This document shows, in pieces, positions 46,751 through 56,000 of a stretch of DNA of 56,000 nucleotides (positions within the stretch are counted from its first letter, which is position 1; the number at the start of each line of letters is the position of its first letter). The stretch spans positions 33,946,329-34,002,328 of the forward strand of contig CM055113.1 of assembly GCA_029204225.1 (NCBI GenBank), written 5' to 3'. The translations under genes were made by a program, and so were the position numbers. Under the pieces are notes generated by a model. The model did no database searches. It was given only the letters and a program-made list of their open reading frames with translations, and was not told the DNA's origin. This DNA comes from Diphasiastrum complanatum. Taxonomy: Eukaryota > Streptophyta > Lycopodiopsida > Lycopodiales > Lycopodiaceae.

Positions 46751-48918
46751 CATTTGGAATGGAATTTCAACTTTTGCATAACATACAATAAGAAGTCAAT
46801 AACATGAAATCCTATAAATATATGATTGACAAGGATGCCCTTTTTTCTAAACTTCTATAAGAAGTTTTCAAAATTCACAAGTAAGTGATTAAAAAATTTA
46901 TATTATGTGACTTAAATTTTTTGAATATGGTGTTTTGTCACAATCTAAAAAAAACCTTTTACGCATTTAGAATGATTAGCAACACTTGAGCGTAGAAATA
47001 TAAAATCCCAATTCTGAAATGTGTGTGAAATATCTACACAAAACAATGACATAAAGTGTGGTTCTTATGAAGTCCAATAGTTGTTGTTGATGCAAGGCCT
47101 TAGAGCAACTACTCTTTAGAACATTTAGTTAGATATGAACAACAAAGAGTTTGGGACTAGTGATTTTTGCATCTCCCCCCTACTCCCTTTCAAAGACATC
47201 GACAAATTTTGTTTATACTAACTTTTCTTTATATCTTGTAGGAAGCTTTTAATCTATGGCTACTTATTTTGGGAGAAAAAAAAAATCCTTGAAATAAAAA
47301 TCTACGTTTGATCTATTGAAATAAACTTTGCATAACATTTTAACGTGAACACTCATAAACTCTTTATCAAAATTTAAAATATTTATTACTAAAAGTCTAA
47401 GAGTTTATCAGTTTTGGTAGTATCTTTGACTACCTCACTAGGTACACTCTTCTTCACTTCTTTTGTTCTTTAATGCTATTATTTAAGCTTGTTCAACTAC
47501 CTCAAAACAATCTCATGCATTCTCTACCTTGCCACTTATTGAAAGTTGAGATTTTTTGCACAATGGAATAACATGGGTTCTATCTATATTACAATTACCA
47601 CAAAATGTCTGGTAAATATCAAACAACACAACAATATTTCTACACATCTAAGATCAATTTAGTTAGAATCATTTTTACACCAGTAAGTTTCTACTCTTTT
47701 AGATAGCACATGCGCTAGTAGTGATATTGCCATTATATAAATCCAAAAATAAATCAACTAGGTGTGAGACCATTTCTGCTAATCATTTGTTCAACTCATA
47801 AGATTCTAAATAAGAAACATTCACTAAATTTATAATATGGATTTTAGAAAGAAAAAAGAAATGGTAATGCAAAAATCAGAATGGCCCACTAAAAGTAATG
47901 CAGTATGGATTATTTTCTCTTAATAGAATAATAAGTAGTTGTTATGGACTCCACTTCATTGGCATCCACCTCCTAAGTTTCACATATTTGGTTTCGTTGT
48001 ACAAAGATTAAATTTTACAAGTCTCTATGTTGGCCTTGACAAATCTTACTACTATACTTTCATTCTTTGAAATAGGATAGAATGAAGTAAAAATAAAATT
48101 AAAAACAATATTCCAAACATATCATATTGTGTTTATTATGTATGAATGCCAAAAATCTTACAAAGTTTTATGTATCTATGCTTCTTGTCCATTTAAATGA
48201 AAACTATTATTCACCATAGTGGAGAGATTGTGGAATCCAAGAATCTCTTATCTTATTCAACTTCATTATGGCTAAAGGATATGTCATCATTCAAAGAATC
48301 TTGTTAGGTGGAAGCCATAAGAATGTTGGCAATGCAAAGCATGAAGGTTTTTTTTCTTTTGCTTGGTGATTTCTTTGGCATCATGGCAATGCAATGCGTG
48401 TAGGTTGTTTTTTTTTTGATTGACGATTTCTTTGGCATCATCTTACCGAATAGTATAATAAGCAACAATATCATCTACATTTTTCAAAGTGAATGTTTTT
48501 TAACGATTCTCATTGATCATAGTGTCATTGTGCTCATACCATTTGAGTCCTAGTTTATCATTTGAAATGTGTGTTTTGAAAGAGACAGGTAACTACCATC
48601 TTTCTTCTAGTTCTTACTCAATCTAAAAATTAGTTTTAAATTAATGTACCAAATAGAGCACGCATGCCAAGAGTGGACATGCACTTTTCACGATTACATA
48701 AATCATATGTTGTGTTTGGAGCTTGGCCTCATTTATGATGAGCATGGACATTGTCTAACCCCATTTTACAAAATCCTTGCTGAGCATGAACATTAAATGC
48801 CAAGTTTAGACATGAAATGTAGAAGCTCAACATGAATTTAACGATGTGATTGGAGTTTTGGCATTGTCCATGGACATTGCCTCATTTCACTTGACAAGCT
48901 AATTGATGAGGATAGACA
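45451..48918. other. AT-rich, no gene seen
   Basis: Only short frames. Contains a (TG)n microsatellite at about 46714-46748, a small direct repeat near 48355-48440 (TTTCTTTGGCATCAT), and recurring GCATTGTCCATG-like words around 48850-49000. Confidence 0.55.
46714..46748. repeat. (TG)n microsatellite
   Basis: About 17 uninterrupted TG units in AT-rich DNA. Confidence 0.95.
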
Positions 48919-49478
48919 TTATGTGTCAAGCGTTGCCATGTAGTATCCATGACACAAATTAAATCTTGCACTTGGAGCTTGGCATTGTCCATGAGCATGG
49001 ACAATGCCTAACTCGATTTCGCAAAAGTAAATGTTGAACATGAATGTTTGTGCTGAGCTTGAACATTGTGCAGTGTTGAAATCTAGGTTGTGTGGCAAAA
49101 AATAGCGATGGGCTCCGGCGATCCACTTTGAGGTCTTTATAAGTCCAAGCAAAGCAATTTTGATACTTTATAAGTAATGTTCGTAGCACTTGAAATTGCT
49201 CAGGAGTAAGTTGTGATCCAACTTGTACAATCTTTTCTGGTTCTCCTAGTTCAGCAAGATTCATCGTAAACATCTTTCAATTTTGTCACTTGTTCTTCAA
49301 GTTCACGATGTGCTTTGGGTAACATGATAACCACATCATCCAGAGTATAGCGTTTGAAAAGCTCTGGCATATCATGTTGGACTTCATATGATTGTTCTTT
49401 GTCAAAAGGATTAGCCTTGGATCTTCGCTTAGCCTTCTTGATGCAACTTATGTTCCTAATCTGATCTGATAGCTTCAA
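48919..49478 (-). pseudogene. Displaced pre-RT segment of a gypsy polyprotein
   Basis: Two overlapping frames (49251-49478 and 48959-49273). The second contains QLTPEQFQVLRTLLIKYQNCFAW, the segment that normally lies just before reverse transcriptase. Here it lies after integrase, so a deletion-and-duplication or recombination with a second copy took place. It decays near 49130. Confidence 0.7.
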
Positions 49479-50430
49479 CTATTTTCGTGAGCACGCTACA
49501 TAGGATCTTATTGGATGATTCTGCTTGCCCATTACCACGAGGATAATAAGGCGTACTGGTTCTGTGGATCACGAAGAATTCCTCCAACAGGACCTTGATG
49601 GCCTCATTGATGAAATGACTTTTGCGATCGCTGACTAGCTCCACCGGGCATCTGAAGCACACAATGATATTTTCATAAAGGAACTTGGCAGTGGTCCTAG
49701 CGTCAGCTATTCTTACTGCCTTGGCTTCGACCCACTTAGTGAGATAGTCTGTGGCTACGATTATGTATCGAACCTGGGAACTCCTTGCTGTAGGGTGAAT
49801 TGGACCGATGTAATCCAATCCCCACTTTTCGAATGGTGCTTGGGCTAAAACCGGGTGCAGTAGGTCATAATTCAATCTCGTTGGTTTCCTTGCCCTTTGG
49901 CACACATCACACTTTCTCAGGTATTCCTCCGTATCCTTATGAATCGTTGGCCACCAACATCTTGATTGCATAATCTTGAGAATTGTAATGTCAGATGCAA
50001 AATGGCCTCCACCCATGCCTTCATGTGAAAGCGAAATGATCTTGGTGGCCTCATGAGGGAGAATACACCGCCCAAGAATCCCATATGGACCTCTTCGATA
50101 CAACTGGCCGACAATCAACTGATAAGGTCTCGCCTTCAAGATCAATTTTCGATGTTCCGCCTTTGGTAGTGATTTGTCTGGTTGGCTCCACATTAGATAT
50201 TCAACAATGTCAGCAGCCCAATCTAGTACTGTGTCCACGTAAGATAAGGCAGCATCGGCCAGGTCATCGGGGTGGGTTGCAATCTCCTTTCCCTTGATTT
50301 GTGACACATGATCTGCCATGTAGTGTTGTTTTCCCTTGCGAACTACTATCCGAAAATCAAACTCCAACAACAGAAGTAGCCATCTGAAGATTCTTTCGGT
50401 GTTGCAAGTTTTGTTAACGAGATAGAGCAA
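49456..50430 (-). pseudogene. Gypsy RNase H end and integrase
   Basis: A 324-codon frame. It begins with the RNase H end (RKGKQHYMADHVSQIKG), then the integrase zinc finger (HEGMGGGHF … CDVCQRARK), then the core with catalytic D (GLDYIGP), D (LVSDRKSHF, where N-G is usual) and E (NGQAESSNK). It stops just after the core where the C-terminal domain should follow, at the rearrangement junction near 49475. Confidence 0.85.
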
Positions 50431-50440
50431 GGGTTGATGG

Positions 50441-50947
50441 TTAGTATAAAAAGCAAAATGGTGTGGCCATCAGGTAGTGCCGAAATTTCTTAACCACATA
50501 GATCATTGTCAGTGCTGCCCGCTCTATGGTTGAATGATTCATTTCTATATCACCGAGCTGTTGGCTTGCAAATTGGATTGGAAAATCCTTTTTTTGTTCA
50601 CCTGGCTGGGTTAAGACTGCTCCAACTGCATACTTCGATGCATCCGTATGCACACAAAACTTGATGGACCAATTGGGTGGGCGTAAGATTGGTGCTGAAA
50701 CCAATGCATTCTTAAGCTTTTGGAAAGCCTTTAGGGATTCCTCGTTCCAATGTGGATCCGTTGTCAGTTTGTAAATTGGTCGGGCTAACTCCGCAAAATC
50801 AAGAATGAAGATCCTATAATAGTTAGCATGACCCATGAAGATGCAGACTTCGCGGATCGTCCCCGGTGGTGGTAGATCAACAATGATCCTGATCTTTGAT
50901 AGGTCTATGGTGATCCCGTGTCTTGACACTATATGGCCGAGAATCAA
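50441..50947 (-). pseudogene. Gypsy reverse transcriptase end and RNase H
   Basis: A 168-codon frame: LGHIVSRHGITID (end of the RT palm/thumb), FMGHANYYRIFI, then the RNase H lead VHTDASKYAVGAVLTQ, with the first catalytic Asp in TDAS. The YxDD box of RT lies upstream and is missing. The frame breaks near 50440 and RNase H continues in the next frame. Confidence 0.8.
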
Positions 50948-51018
50948 GTCGTGTGTGACATTTTTCTAGATTCAAGGAGATCTGGAAGTCGAGGCATTTT
51001 TTTTTTTTGAGAGGTGCA

Positions 51019-51659
51019 CTAGTTCCAGGTTTTAATGGACAATTTTTGTAACAGTGTCCATAACCGCATTCTCGACAAAAGGATGTATATTGTCCCTTCT
51101 AGGGACAATCCGCAATTCTGTGTCCTTCGCCGCATTCTTGGCAAAAGGATGTATATTGTCCCTTGTAGGGACATTCCGCGATTCTGTGTCATTCGCCGCA
51201 TCCGTAGCAACCGTAATTTCTTCCACCTTGATGCTGAGTTTGAGCTGTGTAGACTGCAACATATTCATTTATGGCAGGTTCCATAAATGGTTCATTTGGT
51301 CCGTACCATTGCTTCTGCTCAGGTTGAGGTGGCATTTGCATCTCTGGTTCTGTTGTTGTCAGGTTTACATGGGCCACTTGTTGATTGGCTGGCCCTGGTG
51401 GTGCAGGTAAGGCCATATGTTGTTGTTGATTCGGTGCACTGTACCTCGGTGCCGCATTCGGTGCCCCTTGATGGTATGGATAAGAAGTCTGATAAGGACT
51501 TCTCTTCTGTCGGACAATCCGGGGGTTGAACGGGCAAAATGTCATATCGTGCGATGTTGCATTGCACAGATGGCAGAATCTATGCGTCAGTTTCAGATTT
51601 TGCTTTAGGACTGGACACTTGTTCGCTATATGGTTTTGCGTGCACACTGAACACCACAC
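51019..51659 (-). pseudogene. Gypsy gag nucleocapsid with about five zinc knuckles
   Basis: The open part (51189-51659) has knuckles CSVCTQNHIANKC and CHLCNATSHDMTFC, a Pro/Gln-rich linker, then CYGCGE and a TGA. The same frame continues through three more knuckle units (51191-51035) repeated with a 66-bp period, including CQECGEGHRIADC and CRECGYGHCYKNC, with a second stop (TAG, 51099-51101). Most units have spacing CX2CX3HX4C, one residue shorter than the usual CX2CX4HX4C. Nucleocapsid knuckles bind the element RNA. Confidence 0.7.
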
Positions 51660-51793
51660 ATTCTCCCGTCTTGGATACTATAGCTAGTTTGATTCCGGTT
51701 GATGTGGCGTTACTGCTACAGCTCCCTGTAAGGCTTTCAGTTTCTGGTCAAACTGCGCCGTAAGTTGCTCCATCTACTGTTTGTGTAATTTTG

Positions 51794-52467
51794 TCATTTC
51801 TCCAATAGCAGTTCTGTGGATAGAGCGGATGCGTTTGAAGATGACGATGCTAATGAGGGAGTAGGAGTGTGGGTGCATGGATATTCGTCGTCAGATTCCT
51901 CATCCTCTTCTCTGATGGCATCTTCCATAGCTTCTTGTAGAGTAGCATATTGCTCCCATCGTTTCAGTTCTCTTCTGATGCTTCGTGGTAGTCCGGCTAG
52001 GAACCACATGATCACCGCACGATCGGGAGTTAGGGCTGCACTGCACTCGGATTGTAGGTGTTTGACCCGTTCAATATAGTCGCTGACCCTTTCTCGTTTT
52101 CCCATCTTGACTTTACTCAGTAAGATAAATGGTCTTCTAGGAACTTTCATGGTTTAAAGCGCGTAATGAGAGCCACTTTAACCACTTCCCAGGTGGATTT
52201 TTCTTCCTCTGACAAATTGAAAAACCAATCTTGAGCCACTGCCAATAAGGACATGGGAAACAACATCAACTTTTTTGTAGGTGTCCGTTCGCCGTAGATT
52301 TCACAAGCTTGCTCGTAGATCTGGAAGAATCGGATGAGATCTGGTGATCTGTCATATTTTGGTATTTCCATCCATGGTGCTCCCCGGATTGCTTGCAAGG
52401 GAGCGACAGGTACGGGTTGGCCCATTGGATCCATTGGTGCTAGTTCTGGTTCTGCCTCTTGTTGCAA
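51794..52467 (-). pseudogene. Gypsy gag (capsid) in two frames
   Basis: Frame 1 (52147-52467) has the start of a retrotransposon gag domain: PWMEIPKYDRSPDLIRFF, then AQDWFFNL and a W-E-V-V-K segment. Frame 2 (51794-52150) continues the same domain (SDYIERVKHLQSECSAAL, then MWFLAGLPRSIRREL) after a frameshift near 52150, and ends in an acidic, Ser-rich linker. Continuity of the domain across the shift shows one broken gene. Confidence 0.75.
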
Positions 52468-53748
52468 AGCTGCTAATCTGGGAAGGAGTTGGATCTTGCT
52501 TGTACAGTGGAATGCAGTCTGGATCTTAAGGATCTGATCAATCCGATCGGCCGGAAGTGAAATTTAGACCCTTTATAGTGGTTTTTTCGTGATAACTTCT
52601 TACTTCTTGCACTAATTGACCTGAGATTTTGACAGTAGCTGGATCTGATGCAGATCTTTCCACTGATCTAGTCTTTGAGGGTTCTCTTGTGCGAGGGTTC
52701 TTTAGTTATTTTTGTAGATAAAAAACTTGATATCTCTCATATATTTGGGAAGTAACTATCTCAAGGATCACAGTAGCTGGATCTGGGTCAGATCTCACCA
52801 TGGAACTCTCTACGAGAGTTACTCTCACAAGAAGTGAAAATTTCACTGTATGCGAGGGTCCAAAAACCACTAATTTGGCTTGATCTTCACCAAATCTCTG
52901 TACTAACTCTCACAGGCTTCCTCACTAATGGAAATGGACATTCTGAATTGATTGAGAGGGTCTATGAGAGTTTTTACTGGAAGGATTTGCTGGATCATCA
53001 AATTTTAGTGATTTTTCAGCACTTAAATCCATTTTTTTGCTCACTAGAATCAAACTAGCTCTCGCAAGCTCTTATGTGTCCTTGTCTCATTGAGATGGAA
53101 CTTCAAAATCTTTTGTGAGAGTTCCTGCCCACTGGAACTGAATTTTTTGGTGTCTGTGAGGGTTCACTGGTACTTTCCCGTCTTTTTTTCACTGGGGACT
53201 CTCACAAAGGCACTTAGATATCCAACTAACTCTCGCAAACTTCTATATGTCCTGGTCTCACTAAGATGGAACTTCAGAGGGGTCTGCGAGAGTTCTCATG
53301 AAGATTTGAATTTTTTTGAATTTTTTCAAGGGTTTTTTGAGTTTTTTTTATGATTTTTCTCTGATTTTTGCAATCTGCTTGGAACTTACTCTCGCAGGCT
53401 TCTATGCAGGTCTGGGAGAGTACCCTGGAGCTACTGCCAGTCATGCAAGGGTTAATTCACACTGGTTTTGGAGATATAAAAATCTAATGAGATTTTAAGC
53501 TCTTTTTCCCTCCAAAATGCAGATTGGTGTGTTTTTTTTGGGTTTTTTGGTTGGTTGGTTTGGGTTTCAAGCCCTTAGAGACTGTTCAGGGCCTCCTCTA
53601 CCCTCTCACACGTCCTCCACTAGCTGTGAACAGTCCAAACACAAAAAAAAAACAGAAAACTAACTCTAAACTCCCAAAAATCTACCTAAAACTACTCTAA
53701 AAAGCAAGAAAATACTAAAATGCAACTAGACTAGTTAGTGGAAATCTA
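52468..53748 (-). other. Untranslated leader of the gypsy element with spaced repeats
   Basis: No coding sequence. A motif with ACTCTCGCAAGCTTCTATG recurs imperfectly on the plus strand near 52910, 53057, 53228 and 53389, about 150-170 bp apart, and twice continues into AGATGGAACTTCA. Confidence 0.6.
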
Positions 53749-53767
53749 TCCTCGACAACGACGCCAC
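53749..53767 (-). other. Primer-binding site of the gypsy element
   Basis: TGGCGTCGTTGTCGAGGA follows the LTR end by one base. It closely resembles the TGGCGCCGTTGCCGGGGA-type primer sites of plant Tat/Athila elements, with a few C-to-T type changes. Confidence 0.75.
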
Positions 53768-54572
53768 TGTAGGGTCGTAGATCTTGCGTAGTATAGCCCT
53801 CTCGCCTGTCAACATGGTTAGTTCAGTGGATAGGCACCTAGCTATGTATAGATGCTATTTCTAGTTAGTTTCCTACTTTGCATCTAACTCTACCTCCACT
53901 AACACTATTCACACTAACTCTACTCTTCCTAAACTAATTTCATCATGATTTTGGGTGAAGAGAGAGGATAGAATAGAAGAGGAAGAAGAAGGAGAAGAGA
54001 GAAAGAGAGAGATGAGATGGGGGTTAGCTCAAATGCTCAATTTCATTGCTTATGAAAAAACTTTAACTAGCATAAACCAAAAAAAGCTTGGGAAATGGAA
54101 ATAACAAGCAATCACATCAAGAGCATAAGCAAGAGTGATTAGCAAATGAAGATGCTTGAGCTCTCAAAATGATAGAGTCTCCTCCTCTCTATTAAGTACA
54201 AATGGTTCCTTTTTATAAAATGGGGAAGGCCCTTGCCCCAAAATCCTACTCGCTAATATTTACAATGATCCTATCCATTCATCTTGGACCCAACTTGATC
54301 CAAGGGTTCACAAAAAGTACATTGAAATTCACAAGATTCATGTGAGTCCCAATTTGGACCCAACTCTAAAAAGTAATCTTCTAAGTTTAAAAATGACTTT
54401 GGGCCTCTAGTTTTATTTTAATACAAAGGCCCAAGTCTATTTTATTTTAATACACACTTAAACTTGTGTGCTCATTGGGCCACGGGCTTACGCACGTAGG
54501 ATGCCATGCCCTCGCAACACATTTTATTGGTCGAATTTATTTATTTACAATTCGTTGGGCATACCCCCAACA
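53768..54572 (-). mobile_element. 5' LTR of the gypsy element
   Basis: On the minus strand the 805-bp segment begins TGTTGGGGGT and ends CCCTACA, giving TG…CA ends. A TATAAAAAGG box lies at about 54213-54222, 350 bp from its start, as expected for the U3/R boundary. A primer-binding site follows directly. Confidence 0.7.
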
Positions 54573-54635
54573 TTCTCTCAATGTAATATTCATCTTACTA
54601 GATAGAATTTTCACGAGTAACTATGTTTGTGGCAC

Positions 54636-54899
54636 TTATGGTTCAGTCATCTTGAAAAGTTCTTCATGATGATGCAACTGAGTATTCATATTTGTTCGTG
54701 GATTATTCGATGGTTGTACAGGTGAAGAACAGGCTTCGGCTACTACTCTAGCGGCTTCAAGCTCATCTTCTTCTTGCAAATGTTTAATCCACTGTCTCAT
54801 ATCTTGGTATCTCCTCTTTTCTGTATGGAGATTTGGATAGACTCCAAATGTTGTTGGTATATCAGTTGATGGTATAGAATTAGCAGGTTCTTTCCGCTT
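54636..54899 (-). CDS. Coding-like terminal exon of unknown nature
   Basis: An 88-codon open stretch on the minus strand from a TTTCAG acceptor to a TAA. It includes TEKRRYQDMRQWIKHLQEED, a charged amphipathic helix, then AARVVAEACSS and a His cluster. Composition is protein-like and no stop interrupts it, but I recognise no family and see no certain upstream exon. It ends 64 bp from the gypsy 5' LTR. It may be a real 3' exon or another element's gag. Confidence 0.3.
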   Translation of the reverse strand, partial: KRKEPANSIPSTDIPTTFGVYPNLHTEKRRYQDMRQWIKHLQEEDELEAARVVAEACSSPVQPSNNPRTNMNTQLHHHEELFKMTEP

Positions 54900-55116
54900 C
54901 TGAAACTTAGAAATTGCTTCAAACAGGAATACAAATCATGCTACATAGTAATACAGACAAAAAGCACTCTCCACACCAAGCTCACATAGCAATTGTATCT
55001 CTCAAAAATAAAATACACTGTACATATAGTTCTTCACAACGCAACCCATGCATGGCCCAGGTTGCCATTGACGGGACGCGTGTCCCGTCGACTCGCCTCG
55101 TGATGTTTCCACTAAC

Positions 55117-55315
55117 ATATTGGCGCAAGGGTCTCCTCATAGTCGATGCTTTTACTTTATGCATAACCTTTGATCACCAATCTTGCTTTGTGCTTTGCTA
55201 TACTTCCATCTGCATGGTACTTAGTCCTGTACACCCATTTACAACCAATGGGTTTCTTGCCAGCTTGTGATTCCACTAAGTCCCATGTGCAAGACAGTGT
55301 TGGATCGCACTCTCC
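55117..55315 (-). pseudogene. Copia reverse transcriptase fragment with a nonsense codon
   Basis: The minus frame reads CTWDLVESQAGKKPIGCKWVY, then ADGSIAKHKARLVIKGYA, then TAA (55157-55159), then IDYEETLAPI: the conserved start of Copia RT. The stop replaces the usual Gln codon. Similarity ends near 55117. Confidence 0.8.
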
Positions 55316-56000
55316 ATTTACTCATCTGCAGTTCAAACCACTCAAAATCCATGACAATACCTATTTGAATTCATCTCAAAAAAATGGTCATTGAGAAAAT
55401 TATATATGGTGGCACAACCTTCCTTCCTAAAATGTCATTTCCAAAAAAAATCAACAACATTATATACGAAAGTCCTTGAAATTGCGAACATAAAAGTTCA
55501 ATATTCAATATGTCGCCCTTAGGAATCATCAATGTGTCTCACACTAATCCAAACTAAGTTAAACTACAATAGTAGCACTAAACTCAAATATGTTAAAGCA
55601 AATAACTTCCTATTGCTTAGAAGCAAGAGTTTGTAAATTCTCAAGGAATCGGAAACTACCATAGGATTGAAGGATAATGTTGCAATTGTTCAAGTTGTGA
55701 GATTGATTGCCAATATGGATGGAACTTGGTCTACCACCAAAAGGAAATATCATATCTAATTTCTCTTGGTATTTTTCCATTTTGTCTTCCATAGCAACTT
55801 GCCCTTCTTTACTATTCCAAAATTCGAAACCTAGCAAGGCTATAATAATAAAAATGAAAGTACCTCATAATTGTATGGCCACTTGCATTAACATGGAGAT
55901 TGAAATTGATATCATAGAGCTTTCGAAGCTTAGCTGCACCTCAAATGAAAAAATTGCAAGTACAAAAGTATCCAAACTTAAGATTTACACCAGAAGGACC
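55316..56000. other. No supportable gene
   Basis: A minus frame at 55610-55837 (75 codons, with EDKMEKYQEKLDMIFPFGG) looks protein-like but is unrecognised. The remainder shows nothing. Confidence 0.35.

Larger units (their letters stand above)
48919..54572 (-). mobile_element. Ty3/gypsy retrotransposon (minus strand), broken and rearranged
   Basis: Order 5'→3' on the minus strand: 5' LTR (53768-54572), primer-binding site (53749-53767), leader of about 1.3 kb, gag in two frames (52467-51794), zinc-knuckle region (51659-51019), RT thumb and RNase H (50947-50441), integrase (50430-49456), then a displaced piece from before RT (49478-48919). The absence of a chromodomain and the primer-site type suggest the Tat/Ogre side of the family. 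Protease and most of RT are missing and no 3' LTR was found, so it cannot move by itself. Confidence 0.85.

Noticed and set aside
1-56000. tRNA, rRNA or snoRNA genes
   Set aside because: I saw no cloverleaf box A/box B pairs or rRNA-like stretches. A covariance-model scan would be needed to exclude them fully.

Overview
This is nuclear DNA from a land plant. It has multi-exon genes with GT-AG introns, Copia, Ty3/gypsy, LINE and hAT-like transposon remains, and a gene found only in plants: the largest subunit of the RNA-directed DNA methylation polymerases. Long repeat-filled introns (one of 10.1 kb) suit a large genome such as a gymnosperm, fern or early-diverging angiosperm, but the sequence alone does not fix the species.

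Layout. Positions 1-656 (minus) hold the 5' part of a probable plastid-targeted protein gene that leaves the window at base 1; four 81-bp tandem repeats lie in its leader at 731-1052. Positions 2.1-5.1 kb hold a Copia relic with an internal tandem duplication. Positions 6.6-7.5 kb hold a second, internally deleted Copia element with LTR end and primer-binding site. Positions 7.9-8.9 kb hold a near-identical 488-bp tandem duplication, and 9.5-10.2 kb a third, minus-strand Copia relic.

The main gene runs on the minus strand from the start codon at 37987 to the stop at 10584: 21 coding exons, 5,988 nt, 1,995 residues, with every splice phase consistent. It encodes a Pol IV/V-type largest subunit, best matched to NRPE1 (Pol V). 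It has the N-terminal zinc clamp, the DFDGD metal-A motif, two GWG motifs of the Argonaute-hook type, and a C-terminal DeCL/DUF3223 domain, but no Gln/Ser-rich tail. Its introns carry a gypsy fragment, an LTR with primer-binding site, an intact-ended hAT-like MITE with 8-bp target duplications, a LINE 3' end, and a decayed tandem copy of one exon.

From 40.5 to 48.9 kb is AT-rich sequence with no gene I can support, apart from a gypsy integrase relic near 45.3 kb. From 48.9 to 54.6 kb lies a minus-strand Ty3/gypsy element with 5' LTR, primer-binding site, leader, gag with many zinc knuckles, RT/RNase H and integrase, all broken by frameshifts and stops and rearranged at the 3' end. Positions 54.6-55.3 kb hold a coding-like exon of unknown nature and a Copia reverse transcriptase relic.

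The host gene acts in the silencing pathway that targets elements like those around it: Pol V makes scaffold transcripts that recruit AGO4-siRNA complexes through GW/WG motifs. All exon models come from reading the DNA by eye; there is no transcript evidence.
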